Of a DNA stretch of 8,099 nucleotides, positions 1-6,146 are shown in pieces. The first letter of the stretch is position 1. Each line of letters begins with the position of its first letter. The position numbers and the translations under genes are program-made. The stretch is from an uncultured Collinsella sp. (lineage in GTDB: Bacteria; Actinomycetota; Coriobacteriia; Coriobacteriales; Coriobacteriaceae). The notes beneath the pieces were generated by a model. The model worked only from the letters and a program-made list of their open reading frames with translations, was not told the DNA's origin and ran no database searches. Where the stretch lies: positions 1 through 8,099 of the forward strand of contig URNJ01000079.1 in NCBI GenBank assembly GCA_900549215.1, read 5' to 3'.

Positions 1-94
1 CGCCGCAGGTTCCGACGGGTCTGCTCACGCACCAAGTCGCGCGGTTCTAGCAAGACCAGACCGTCCAGCACAAAAATCGGCAGCTCAACAAACA
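1..94. other. Window edge, gene assignment unresolved
   Basis: Two readings are possible and neither can be proved from so little sequence. On the plus strand one frame stays open from the edge to a TAG at 48-50, giving a tail ending in LLTHQVARF. This would be the 3' end of a convergent gene, and it lies about as far from the hairpin at 96-136 as the phosphatase stop at 180 does on the other side. On the minus strand an ATG at 119 opens a frame that runs off the edge (MYLLHLRPLF..., about 39 residues of protein-like composition) with GGAG five bases upstream, but that start lies inside the hairpin. I favour the convergent reading slightly. Confidence 0.3.
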
Positions 95-95
95 G

Positions 96-136
96 GGGGC
101 GGAGATGCAGCAGGTACATGCATCTCCGCCCCTTTT
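96..136. terminator. Perfect 14-bp hairpin, probable bidirectional terminator
   Basis: A 14-bp perfect stem (GGGGCGGAGATGCA at 96-109 pairing with 119-132) encloses a 9-base loop. On the plus strand it is followed directly by TTTT (133-136). On the minus strand it is followed by a T-rich CTGTTTGTTG. It lies about 47 bp past the stop codon of the minus-strand phosphatase gene, which fits a terminator for that operon and possibly for a convergent gene entering from the left edge. Confidence 0.65.
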
Positions 137-179
137 GCGTCGAGAAGTTATGCCGGCGACCCGTGCCGCCACGCTCACG

Positions 180-815
180 TTATCCCCGCTGCGGGCCTGC
201 TGCCGCCACGAGCGGTTCAAGCCCCAGCTCGCGTGCGTAATCCTCCTGCGTAAAAATCTCAATCAGCTCAAACGTGTCGGATTCGTCGTCAAACGCAAAG
301 TGCAGCACCGCGCAGTTGCCCGGCACGCGATCGCGCTCGTCGGCCGCCGCACCCTTCACGTGATCCATAAACTCCTTGATGGCCGAGCCATGGCTTACCG
401 CGAGCACGCACGTATGGTCCGGACGCTGCATAAGCTCGATCAGCGTCGCCACCATGCGCTCGCGCACTTGCATCTGGCCCTCGCCGCCAAACTGGCAATA
501 GAAGTCGCGCCACGGGCGCTCGGGCATAAGCATCACGCGCTCGGCCTCAAAGTCGCCAAAGAACCACTCGCGCAGACCGTCCAGGCGCTCGTACGCCAAG
601 CCCGGCCACAAGTTGGCGATAGTCTGCTCGGTGCGATGAAGCGTGGAGGTGTAGGCATGATCGGGCTCAATGCCACGCGCACGTAAAAACATGCCGGCGC
701 GCGCCGCCTGGTCGCAACCCAACTGCGTAAGCGGCGAGTCACTCCACCCCTGAATGATACGCTTAAGGTTGAATATCGTCTGTCCATGACGGACCAGATA
801 CAGATCTTTATTCAT
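180..815 (-). CDS. Histidine phosphatase family protein (second of tandem pair)
   Basis: A 211-residue member of the histidine phosphatase (phosphoglycerate mutase-like) superfamily. Its catalytic histidine forms a phospho-enzyme with phosphomonoester substrates. The RHG signature is at residues 9-11 (LYLVRHGQT). Further pocket residues are Arg61 (TLHRTEQT), Glu83 (LREWFFG) and the second catalytic His142 (VSHGS), so the active site looks intact. No signal peptide is visible, so it is probably cytosolic. The start at 815 puts the RHG motif at the usual distance from the N terminus and has AAAGGA five bases upstream; a longer in-frame extension would begin inside the preceding gene. It starts 17 bp after the stop of a clear paralogue, so the two are almost certainly cotranscribed. 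The substrate cannot be told: cofactor-type mutases, CobC-like, GpmB-like and sugar-phosphate phosphatases share these motifs. The roughly 25-residue tail after the core (TQEDYARELGLEPLVAA) is absent from its paralogue. Confidence 0.9.
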   Translation of the reverse strand: MNKDLYLVRHGQTIFNLKRIIQGWSDSPLTQLGCDQAARAGMFLRARGIEPDHAYTSTLHRTEQTIANLWPGLAYERLDGLREWFFGDFEAERVMLMPERPWRDFYCQFGGEGQMQVRERMVATLIELMQRPDHTCVLAVSHGSAIKEFMDHVKGAAADERDRVPGNCAVLHFAFDDESDTFELIEIFTQEDYARELGLEPLVAAAGPQRG

Positions 816-832
816 AGGGGTCCTTTCGTTCG

Positions 833-1375
833 TTACCAACCCAAGAGCGAAAACGCCCCGTCGCAATAGCCAAAATGAAGCACGGCACCGTTGTCGGGTA
901 GCTCCCCCTCGCCAGTCACATACTCAAGAAACTCCTGGCAGGCTGAGCCATGGGAAACCGCCAGCACGCAGTCGTGCTGCGGCCTGGCCATGATGCGGGA
1001 CAGCGCCGCGACCATGCGCGACTGAAGCTGCACTTCCGACTCGCCGCCAAAGGCCACCGGATAATCGCCCCAGGGCTGCGGCGGCATCTCGCGATTTGAT
1101 GTGCCCTCCAGCGAGCCAAAATGCCACTCACGCAGGTCATCGACCAGCTCAATGGAACGGCCCTCGCCAACGATAAGCTCGGCCGTATGCCGCGCCCGGC
1201 CCAACGGCGAGGAATACACATGGTCAAAGGCCACGCCGCGCGCCTCAAACGCCGCGCGCGTCGCCAGCGCCTGCTCGCGTCCGCGCGCCGTAAGCGGCGA
1301 ATCGTGCCAGCCCTGCAAAATGCTCTGCACATTGAGCTCAGTCTGCCCATGCCGCACCAAATACAGATCTGCCAC
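833..1375 (-). CDS. Histidine phosphatase family protein (first of tandem pair)
   Basis: A 180-residue histidine phosphatase with RHG at residues 8-10, Arg60 (SSPLGRARHT), Glu83 (LREWHFG) and His142 (VSHGS); all four canonical catalytic positions are present. The reading frame continues upstream, but homology begins at VADLYLVRHG, so I place the start at the GTG at 1375. A purine-rich AGGGGAGGG lies just upstream; other in-frame starts upstream would add about 50 residues with no family resemblance. The protein aligns without large gaps to the downstream gene product across the whole domain (shared LYLVRHGQT, QGW-DSPLT, LREW-FG, FGGE, CVLAVSHGSA, GAVLHF), pointing to a tandem duplication. The substrate is unknown. 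It is followed after 17 bp by its paralogue and preceded by a hairpin and the broken nitroreductase gene. Confidence 0.88.
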   Translation of the reverse strand: MADLYLVRHGQTELNVQSILQGWHDSPLTARGREQALATRAAFEARGVAFDHVYSSPLGRARHTAELIVGEGRSIELVDDLREWHFGSLEGTSNREMPPQPWGDYPVAFGGESEVQLQSRMVAALSRIMARPQHDCVLAVSHGSACQEFLEYVTGEGELPDNGAVLHFGYCDGAFSLLGW

Positions 1376-1392
1376 ACACCCTCCCCTCGTAC

Positions 1393-1423
1393 CACCACAA
1401 AGGGGACAGGAGCCTTTGTGGTG
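1393..1423. repeat. Intergenic hairpin, terminator- or REP-like
   Basis: An 11-bp perfect inverted repeat (CACCACAAAGG at 1393-1403 pairing with 1413-1423) with a 9-base loop GGACAGGAG. A T-run (ATTTT) follows only on the plus strand, yet no plus-strand gene ends here. On the minus strand it lies between the broken nitroreductase gene and the GTG start of the first phosphatase, without a U-tract. It could attenuate or end the nitroreductase transcript, or be a dispersed palindromic repeat. The loop-side GGGACAGG resembles the GGGACATG at the centre of the palindromes at 3457-3489 and 3527-3559. Confidence 0.6.
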
Positions 1424-1458
1424 ATTTTGCCGCCGGATTGCACCGCAACGACGCACAA

Positions 1459-2131
1459 CTACAGCAGCACGTCGGCAAGCGGACGCTTGGGTACGTGGTG
1501 CACCCGCGCCTCGTCGCGCCAATAATTGATGGAGCCGTCGGGGTTGGAATCGATCGCATCGATCACCTGTGTCTCGGCCGGAACGCCAAACGCCATGATC
1601 AGCTTGAGCTCATACTTGTCGTTATCGAGCCCCATGGCATCGATCGCGTGGGGCGTAAAGGCCTTGAACATGCAGGCTGCCACCTCGGGCGTGGCGCTGC
1701 GGGCGGCGAGCATCATCGTCTGCGCGGCAATGCCCGTGTCGACCTCGGTAATGGGAGCGGCGGGCTTGCCCGGAACGGCGCGCTCGGCCAAAATTCGGGA
1801 TTTAGCCGGTCGGGCGCTCACCCTCGGCAGGACCCGGCCAATCCTTAAGCGCACCGGCCCACGCGAGCTCATCAAATACGCGCGCGCAATCCTCGGCATC
1901 GCTCACCACATGAAAACGAAGACGCTGAGCATTGGCACCACAGGGAGTCAGGTGAGCCAGCTCTGCCAGCTCGAGCAAAAACTCACGCGGCACGCGCATG
2001 GACTCGTCAAAACGGCGGCACGTACGGGCACGACGGACCAGCGCATCAAACGCTTCCAAGCCGAGCTTTTCGCAACCCTGCTCTGCCATCGATTCGACAC
2101 TCGACGGCGCCTCGGGAACTGCTTCGTTCAT
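1459..2131 (-). pseudogene. Nitroreductase family protein, frameshifted
   Basis: The two halves of one nitroreductase-type flavoprotein lie in different frames. The N-terminal part starts at the ATG at 2131 (MNEAVPEAPSS) and carries the family's FMN-binding opening RRARTCRRFDES and the LTPCGANAQRLRF segment (usual form APSGxNxQPxxF). It runs to a TAA at 1802-1804 just after GERPTG. The C-terminal part continues in the +1 frame from ILAERAVPG through the GIAAQTMMLAA helix and KLIMAFGVPAE to the TAG at 1459. The total is 673 bp, one base more than a multiple of three. Homologues have a tyrosine-led beta strand at the join, so the simplest history is one extra base in ATCCCGA plus a substitution that made TAA; loss of a single T would also restore the frame. 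An intact version would be an NAD(P)H-dependent FMN oxidoreductase of about 223 residues. A sequencing or assembly error is the alternative to a real lesion. Confidence 0.8.
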
Positions 2132-2366
2132 AGGGACCCCCAATACAAGCCAATTGTCCTTAGGAAAATCTAACCTAAAACGTAGGCAATAACGAACAGG
2201 GCTGCAATGTTCTACACCTGTTGAATAGAAAATCGCAACGTGGGGAACAACGGAAACAATTCGGGGCCTTTGGGTTACGTTTCGCCCTCTCCGACCCATA
2301 CGCCAGCGCCTTTAGGCGATACTGGTTGTAACGATCAAGGCTTACGCCGCACGGAAAGGAGACATT

Positions 2367-2969
2367 ATGGGCATCTTTAAGAACGATGACCAAAAATCGA
2401 GCCAGTTTGGATTTGACGAGAAAAGCATGGCGGGCAAAGCCGTCAAGGCCGTGCGCTGGATTTACGCCATCACGGGCGTCTTAGCGCTCATTGCTGGTAT
2501 CGCGCTGCTTTTTGCACCCGCCAAGTCCCTCGTCTTTTTGACGACTGTCCTGGGTTTTTACTTTGTAATCACTGCTGCCATCAGGCTGTTCACTGCCATT
2601 TTTGAGCCGCTGCTGCCCACCGGCTGGCGCGTGACGAGCATCATCTCCAACCTACTCATTATCTTGGGCGGCGCCATAATCCTGCGCAATCAGGCCTTCT
2701 CGACCGCGACGCTCACCACGATGGTGGTTATCGTGGCCGGCTTTGGCTGGATTGTCGAAGGTGTCATGTCCATTCTGGAGTCCGAGCTTTCGTCCAACCG
2801 CGCCCTCGCCATCCTGAGCGGCGCACTCTCCATCATCGCCGGCATGTTCGTGTTTATCTATCCGCTGTGGTCGGCCAAGATGCTCGTCATCTTTAGCGGC
2901 GCCGCACTGCTGGTGTTTGGCGTAACGCTGATTGTTCGTGCTACTCAATTTGGCAAACTGGTGCACTAG
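2367..2969 (+). CDS. HdeD/DUF308 family six-helix membrane protein
   Basis: A 200-residue integral membrane protein of the HdeD/DUF308 type, which is built from repeated helix pairs. A charged 25-residue cytoplasmic start (MGIFKNDDQK...) is followed by six hydrophobic segments at about 31-50, 54-76, 88-106, 113-135, 146-166 and 169-191. Family hallmarks are the LIAGIALLFAP, GFYFVITAAIRLF and LSIIAGMFVFIYP stretches. In Escherichia coli HdeD is linked to acid resistance; in most bacteria, as here, the role is unknown. The ATG at 2367 has an excellent GGAAAGGAG six bases upstream. Its TAG stop directly abuts the ATG of the DUF188 gene, so the two are probably cotranscribed and translationally coupled. 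The 235-bp gap upstream also serves the divergent nitroreductase gene; I saw no convincing promoter hexamers there, only a small CGCCTTTAGGCG palindrome. Confidence 0.85.
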   Translation: MGIFKNDDQKSSQFGFDEKSMAGKAVKAVRWIYAITGVLALIAGIALLFAPAKSLVFLTTVLGFYFVITAAIRLFTAIFEPLLPTGWRVTSIISNLLIILGGAIILRNQAFSTATLTTMVVIVAGFGWIVEGVMSILESELSSNRALAILSGALSIIAGMFVFIYPLWSAKMLVIFSGAALLVFGVTLIVRATQFGKLVH

Positions 2970-3452
2970 ATGCCACGAACGCTCTTTATTGATGCAGACG
3001 CCTGCCCGGTCACGCGCGAGTCGATTGACTGCGCGCGGCGGGCGGGCGTCGCCGTTGTTATCGCCGGCAACAGCACGCAAAACCTAGAACGGCACATTCG
3101 CCGCGACGACCCGCGCGATGCTGAGCACGCGCGACGCGGATTTTGGGTCACGACGCTCGATGTGAGCGTTGGCGCCGACAGCGCCGACTTTGCCATTGTC
3201 GAACGCCTGCAGGCGGACGACGTAGTCGTGACGCAGGACATTGGCTTGGCGAGCATGGTGCTCGGGCGCGATGCCGCCGCCATCGGCGTGCGCGGGCGCG
3301 TCTACGATAAGGCGACCATCGACATGCAACTGTTTATTCGCCACGAGGAAAAGAAGGTGCGCCGCGCCGGCGGTCGCACTCGCGGTCCGGCGGCATTTAC
3401 CAGCGAAGACCGGGCCCGCTTTAAGCGCAACCTCACCGAGCTGCTGCGCTAA
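2970..3452 (+). CDS. YaiI/YqxD family protein (DUF188, UPF0178)
   Basis: A 160-residue protein with the diagnostic DUF188 pattern. FIDADACPV lies at residues 6-14, VGADSADFAI at 67-76, VVTQDIGLAS at 86-95, the RGRVYDKATID turn at 108-118, and a basic GGRTRGPAAFTSEDRARF tail at 134-151. The family has a PIN-like fold, and the aspartates at 8, 10, 73 and 90 are candidates for a metal-binding pocket. Nuclease activity is suspected from the fold only. Length matches the usual 145-160 residues. No separate ribosome-binding site is visible: the ATG follows the TAG of the HdeD-like gene with zero spacing, which points to coupled translation. A strong terminator follows 3 bp after the stop. Confidence 0.9.
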   Translation: MPRTLFIDADACPVTRESIDCARRAGVAVVIAGNSTQNLERHIRRDDPRDAEHARRGFWVTTLDVSVGADSADFAIVERLQADDVVVTQDIGLASMVLGRDAAAIGVRGRVYDKATIDMQLFIRHEEKKVRRAGGRTRGPAAFTSEDRARFKRNLTELLR

Positions 3453-3454
3453 CC

Positions 3455-3501
3455 AAGGTAGATTTTTGGGACATGCCTAAAAATCTACCTTTTTGTTTTG
3501 G
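3455..3501 (+). terminator. Strong intrinsic terminator of the HdeD-DUF188 pair
   Basis: A 16-bp stem pairs 3455-3470 with 3476-3491 around a 5-base loop ACATG; the inner pairs include one G-T wobble. It is followed by a T-rich tract (TTTTGTTTTG). It begins 3 bp after the stop codon of the DUF188 gene. Its core (3457-3489) is one of two related copies of a 33-bp palindrome in this gap. Confidence 0.9.
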
Positions 3502-3526
3502 CAGCGGGGAATGCCCTGGTCACAGG

Positions 3527-3559
3527 GGTAGATCGTAAGACATGTCCCAATAATCTACT
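3527..3559 (-). repeat. Inverted, diverged copy of the 33-bp terminator palindrome
   Basis: Read on the minus strand, this matches the palindrome at 3457-3489 at 27 of 33 positions. Shared blocks are GTAGATT, TTGGGACATG and ATCTACC. The outer GTAGAT/ATCTAC arms still pair, but the inner stem has decayed and no T-run follows on the minus strand. It overlaps the TAA stop of the permease gene at 3559-3561. It may be a weakened terminator for the permease or simply another member of a dispersed repeat family. Confidence 0.7.
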
Positions 3560-4641
3560 TAAAGGCCAACGGCGGATAGGATAAGGCCCCAGCCGGCGCC
3601 GATGACGTACATCATGACCAGGAACACGACGTTTTCGCGGGCGCTGCGGTTGGTGCGGAACAGCACCAGGTAGCCCACGCCGGCAGAAATGAGCGTGCCG
3701 GCGAGCATCGGGGCCAGCTGCAGCGCGCCTTCCAGGTACAGTTGCGTGATGACGACGCTGGCCGAGCAGTTGGGAATCAGGCCGACAAGCGCCGAGCCCA
3801 GGACCGCAAGCGTCTCGTTGCCGCGCAGGAACTGCTCGATCGCCGACTCGCCAAAGGTCTCGAGCACGGCGACCAGAATCAGCGTCACCAGGAAAATGAA
3901 TACCGACACCTGCACGGTATGCGAGATCGCGCTGCGGATGATCGACACGATGGGCGCGCCCTCGTAGGAGTGGCTGTGGTCGTGGTGGCGCTCGTGCTCG
4001 TCCGCGTGACCATGATCGTGGCTGTGGTCGTGCCCGTGCTCGTCCTCATCCTCGTCACAGCCGCAATGATCGCGTTCGCACAGCTCGTGGATGTGATCAG
4101 CACTTACGCCCGCCTCGGCCACTTCATCAATGATGTCGCCCCCGGTATGGTCGTCGTGCGCGCAGTTCACATGAGCCGGATTGGCAGCGGTCCCCAGCAC
4201 GGTACGGCGAATCGCCGCATGCGCGCGGGCATTACGACGAAGGCCGCGGATAGCCGCATCCACGATAAAGCCCGTGACCAGCGCGATCAGCGCCTTCGAG
4301 GCGAGCAACATCGCCATGGTCTGCACGGGAACTTGCTCGGCGAGCAACAGCGGCAGCATCTCATCGGAGGTCGAAAGGAACACCGCCACCAACGTGCCCA
4401 AGGTCACGACACGACCGGCGTACAGCGTTGCCGCCATTGCCGAAAAGCCGCACTGCGGCACCATGCCCAGCAACGAGCCAACCACGGGACCCGCGGCGCC
4501 GGCGCGCTTGATGGCGCCGTTAACGCTGTCGCCCGCGACGTGCTCCAGGGTCTCGAGGGCCAAATATGTCACCAATAAGAACGGTACCAGCGAGAGCGTG
4601 TCCTTGCCGGCGTCGAGCAGAATATCAATCAGCAAATCCAT
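3559..4641 (-). CDS. Heavy-metal permease, ArsP_2 / putative manganese transporter type
   Basis: A 360-residue membrane protein made of two homologous halves, the layout of the ArsP_2 family (putative heavy-metal exporters, often named arsenic efflux protein or putative manganese transporter). Each half carries the same motif: GMVPQCGFSA at residues 59-68 and GLIPNCSASV at 287-296, both followed by an LY-x-G segment and a helix with LGTLVAVFLST or LAGTLISAG. Hydrophobic segments flank these at about 15-33, 79-101, 108-131, 240-262, 308-327 and 337-357. Between the halves is a loop with 17 histidines from residue 157 to 224, cysteines at 160, 188, 193 and 195, and many Asp/Glu residues, a likely metal-binding region. 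The start at 4641 fits the family N terminus; the nearest purine-rich site (GAAAGG) is a rather long 11-12 bases upstream. The substrate is inferred to be a divalent metal; arsenic is less likely given the His/Asp loop. The gene converges on the DUF188 gene and diverges from the exonuclease gene. Confidence 0.85.
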   Translation of the reverse strand: MDLLIDILLDAGKDTLSLVPFLLVTYLALETLEHVAGDSVNGAIKRAGAAGPVVGSLLGMVPQCGFSAMAATLYAGRVVTLGTLVAVFLSTSDEMLPLLLAEQVPVQTMAMLLASKALIALVTGFIVDAAIRGLRRNARAHAAIRRTVLGTAANPAHVNCAHDDHTGGDIIDEVAEAGVSADHIHELCERDHCGCDEDEDEHGHDHSHDHGHADEHERHHDHSHSYEGAPIVSIIRSAISHTVQVSVFIFLVTLILVAVLETFGESAIEQFLRGNETLAVLGSALVGLIPNCSASVVITQLYLEGALQLAPMLAGTLISAGVGYLVLFRTNRSARENVVFLVMMYVIGAGWGLILSAVGL

Positions 4642-4685
4642 GACGGATGGAACCTTTCGTGTCTTTCGGCAGCATTGTAAAAGTC

Positions 4686-4731
4686 CTAGCGGTCAACTAG
4701 GGTATTGTAGTTGTCCTAGGCGCGATGCCAA
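4686..4731 (-). promoter_or_regulatory. Permease promoter with three CTAG motifs
   Basis: On the minus strand TTGGCA (4726-4731) and TACAAT (4704-4709) form a good promoter with a 16-bp spacer, about 63 bp before the permease ATG. Three CTAG tetramers (4716-4719, 4697-4700, 4686-4689) sit in the spacer and just downstream of the -10. The outer two belong to a direct repeat 30 bp apart (CTAGGAC followed 3 bases later by TACAAT). CTAG is rare in bacterial DNA, so the cluster suggests a regulator site, for example for a DtxR/MntR-like metalloregulator. Which protein binds is inference only. Confidence 0.4.
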
Positions 4732-4813
4732 TAGTTGCCCATGGTAAACTATCATCTCGCCACATCTTAATGACACTGAGCCGCACGACGCGGCCCATCC
4801 AAGGAGCAGTTGT

Positions 4814-5795
4814 ATGAACGTTTCACAAGCACTCGAATACGAGCGCCAGCCGTTTATTCCCATGTTTATCTATGGCGATCACGGCGCCATGGAATCCGAG
4901 CGCCAGAAGGGCGAGGAGGCCCTTAAGGTGCTCGAAACCGAGTACTTTACCGCCGAGGGCGACCCCAGCTTCGACTTTGCCACCGTGCGCGACCTGGCTG
5001 ACCGCAACCGCGACCTGTGCGACCAAATTGGCGAGGCACGCCTGCGCAACGTGACGCCCGCGACGCTTTCGCGCGGCCTGTCCGATGCCGACACCTGCGC
5101 CGCCATCGGCAAGATGCAAAAGCGTACCGCTGCGTCCGTCATGCGCGAAATCCGCGGCGACCGCGACGCGCTCGGCGTGGCGTACGCCCGCAAGCCTATC
5201 CAGGGCACGGTGCTCGGCATCGACATCGAGACCACCGGACGTGCGCCCGAGCGCGGCTACATTATCAACGTGGGCTGGGAGATCATGGAGCTCACCAGCG
5301 ACGCCGTCCCGCACGACGCCGAGGCACACTACTGCGGCCTGCCCGATATCTACCGCGGCGAGGATGTGCCGTTGTCGAATATCCACCACATCACCTGGGA
5401 CGACATCGACGGAAAGGAGCCGTTCCGCGAGAACAAGGAGCTGCAGAAGCAGCTGCTCAAGCTCATGAAGAAGTACCCGTACATGGCACACAACGCCGCG
5501 TTTGAGGACAGCTGGTTCAAGATTCACCTGGACGGTTACGCCGAGGCGCGTCGTGCCGGCAAGATTATCGTCATCGACTCGCGCCAGATCTGCCGCAGTC
5601 TGGACGCCGATGTGCGCTCGCTCCCCCGCGAGTGGATATTCCGAACCCGCCCCCGCGCCGCTCGAGAACGGGGCGCGCCGCCGTGGAACCCTCGCCGCCG
5701 ACGCCAACGAGCAGCATCTGGGCCTGGACGACACCGACCTCATGCTCCGCACCGTCCAAGCCGAGTTCAACCTCAAGAACCTATTCGCCAAGTAG
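4814..5795 (+). pseudogene. DEDDh-type 3'-5' exonuclease, frameshifted
   Basis: The gene encodes an exonuclease-domain protein (DnaQ/RNase T superfamily) after a roughly 130-residue N-terminal region that I do not recognise. Motif I is GIDIETTG (Asp137, Glu139). Motif II is AHNAAFEDSWF (about 225-235), with Glu where Asp is usual and Asp next to it. Motif III, QHLGLDDTDLML (His codon at 5715-5717), lies in the +1 frame. The N-terminal frame (from ATG 4814, AAGGAG seven bases upstream) loses similarity after SLPRE near 5632 and continues as Arg/Pro-rich nonsense to a stop near 5992. The +1 frame resumes PLENGARRRGTLAADANEQHLG and ends at the TAG at 5793-5795. One extra base in the C-rich stretch between about 5623 and 5655 explains this; the total is 982 bp. 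If real, the protein lacks motif III and is probably inactive; a sequencing error in a C-run is the alternative. No U-tract terminator follows, only a strong hairpin at 5830-5865. Confidence 0.75.
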
Positions 5796-5829
5796 AAACG
5801 CCTGCGACAAACCCCGGCGTAGATCACGA

Positions 5830-5865
5830 GCGGCCCCGCAGCGGGAAACCCCGCAGCGGGGCCGC
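5830..5865 (+). terminator. Long GC-rich hairpin after the exonuclease gene
   Basis: GCGGCCCCGC (5830-5839) pairs with 5856-5865. Inside it, GCGGG (5841-5845) pairs with CCCGC (5850-5854) around a 4-base AAAC loop, with a single A-A mismatch between the two helices. It lies 35 bp past the exonuclease stop. No T-run follows (CCTACGTTCC), so it would be a U-less terminator or an mRNA-stabilising stem. It is built from two tandem CCCCGCAGCGGG units separated by AAA. Confidence 0.6.
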
Positions 5866-6146
5866 CCTACGTTCCACAGATAGATTTGCCATCACAAATT
5901 CTGAACACTCATTGCGAACGATTTCGGCCAATTCCCGACACGTAATTCGTTGTCGGATGGTGATGCATCACTATCAAATGTGCGGCAATTGAGTATTTAT
6001 ATGCTATAGCTAAGCTGCGAAAACTTTTATTTAGGGCATACCAACTCATAATTGCGTCAAGCTTTTGGACAGCATTTGGTTAGACCTCTAAAACGGCTTT
6101 TCCACTCAGCGCCGTCAACACGGCATTAGCTGACACGATATATATC
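5866..6146. other. AT-rich gap with a 20-bp palindrome
   Basis: This gene-free stretch is clearly richer in A and T than the neighbouring genes. It holds a 20-bp palindrome at 5956-5975 with one mismatched pair, whose core GTGATGCATCAC (5960-5971) is perfect, a possible operator. TTGGAC (6065-6070) and TAAAAC (6089-6094), 18 bp apart, are a weak promoter candidate for the gene at 6147. The palindrome GATATATATC (6137-6146) touches that gene's ATG. No open frame here looks protein-like. Confidence 0.5.

Noticed and set aside
1..119. Partial minus-strand gene beginning at the ATG at 119
   Set aside because: Composition is protein-like, but the start and its GGAG lie inside a perfect terminator-like hairpin, and 39 residues are too few to recognise a family. 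Kept only as an alternative reading of the window edge.
1795..1825. Programmed frameshifting in the nitroreductase gene
   Set aside because: No slippery heptamer, known stimulatory structure or RF2-like signal is visible, and this family is not known to use recoding.
3742..4578. Long plus-strand open frame opposite the permease gene
   Set aside because: It is His/Arg-rich with no family resemblance and lies entirely antisense to the well-recognised permease; a composition shadow.
3559..4641. Arsenite permease controlled by the ArsR-family gene at the right edge
   Set aside because: The genes are 3 kb apart with other genes between, the permease promoter lacks ATATGA-N8-TCATAT sites, and the sensor shows a zinc-type DxH site, not an arsenic-type cysteine site.
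4823..5827. Long minus-strand open frame opposite the exonuclease gene
   Set aside because: The antisense of a GC-rich gene often stays open. The plus strand carries exonuclease motifs I to III and a good ribosome-binding site.
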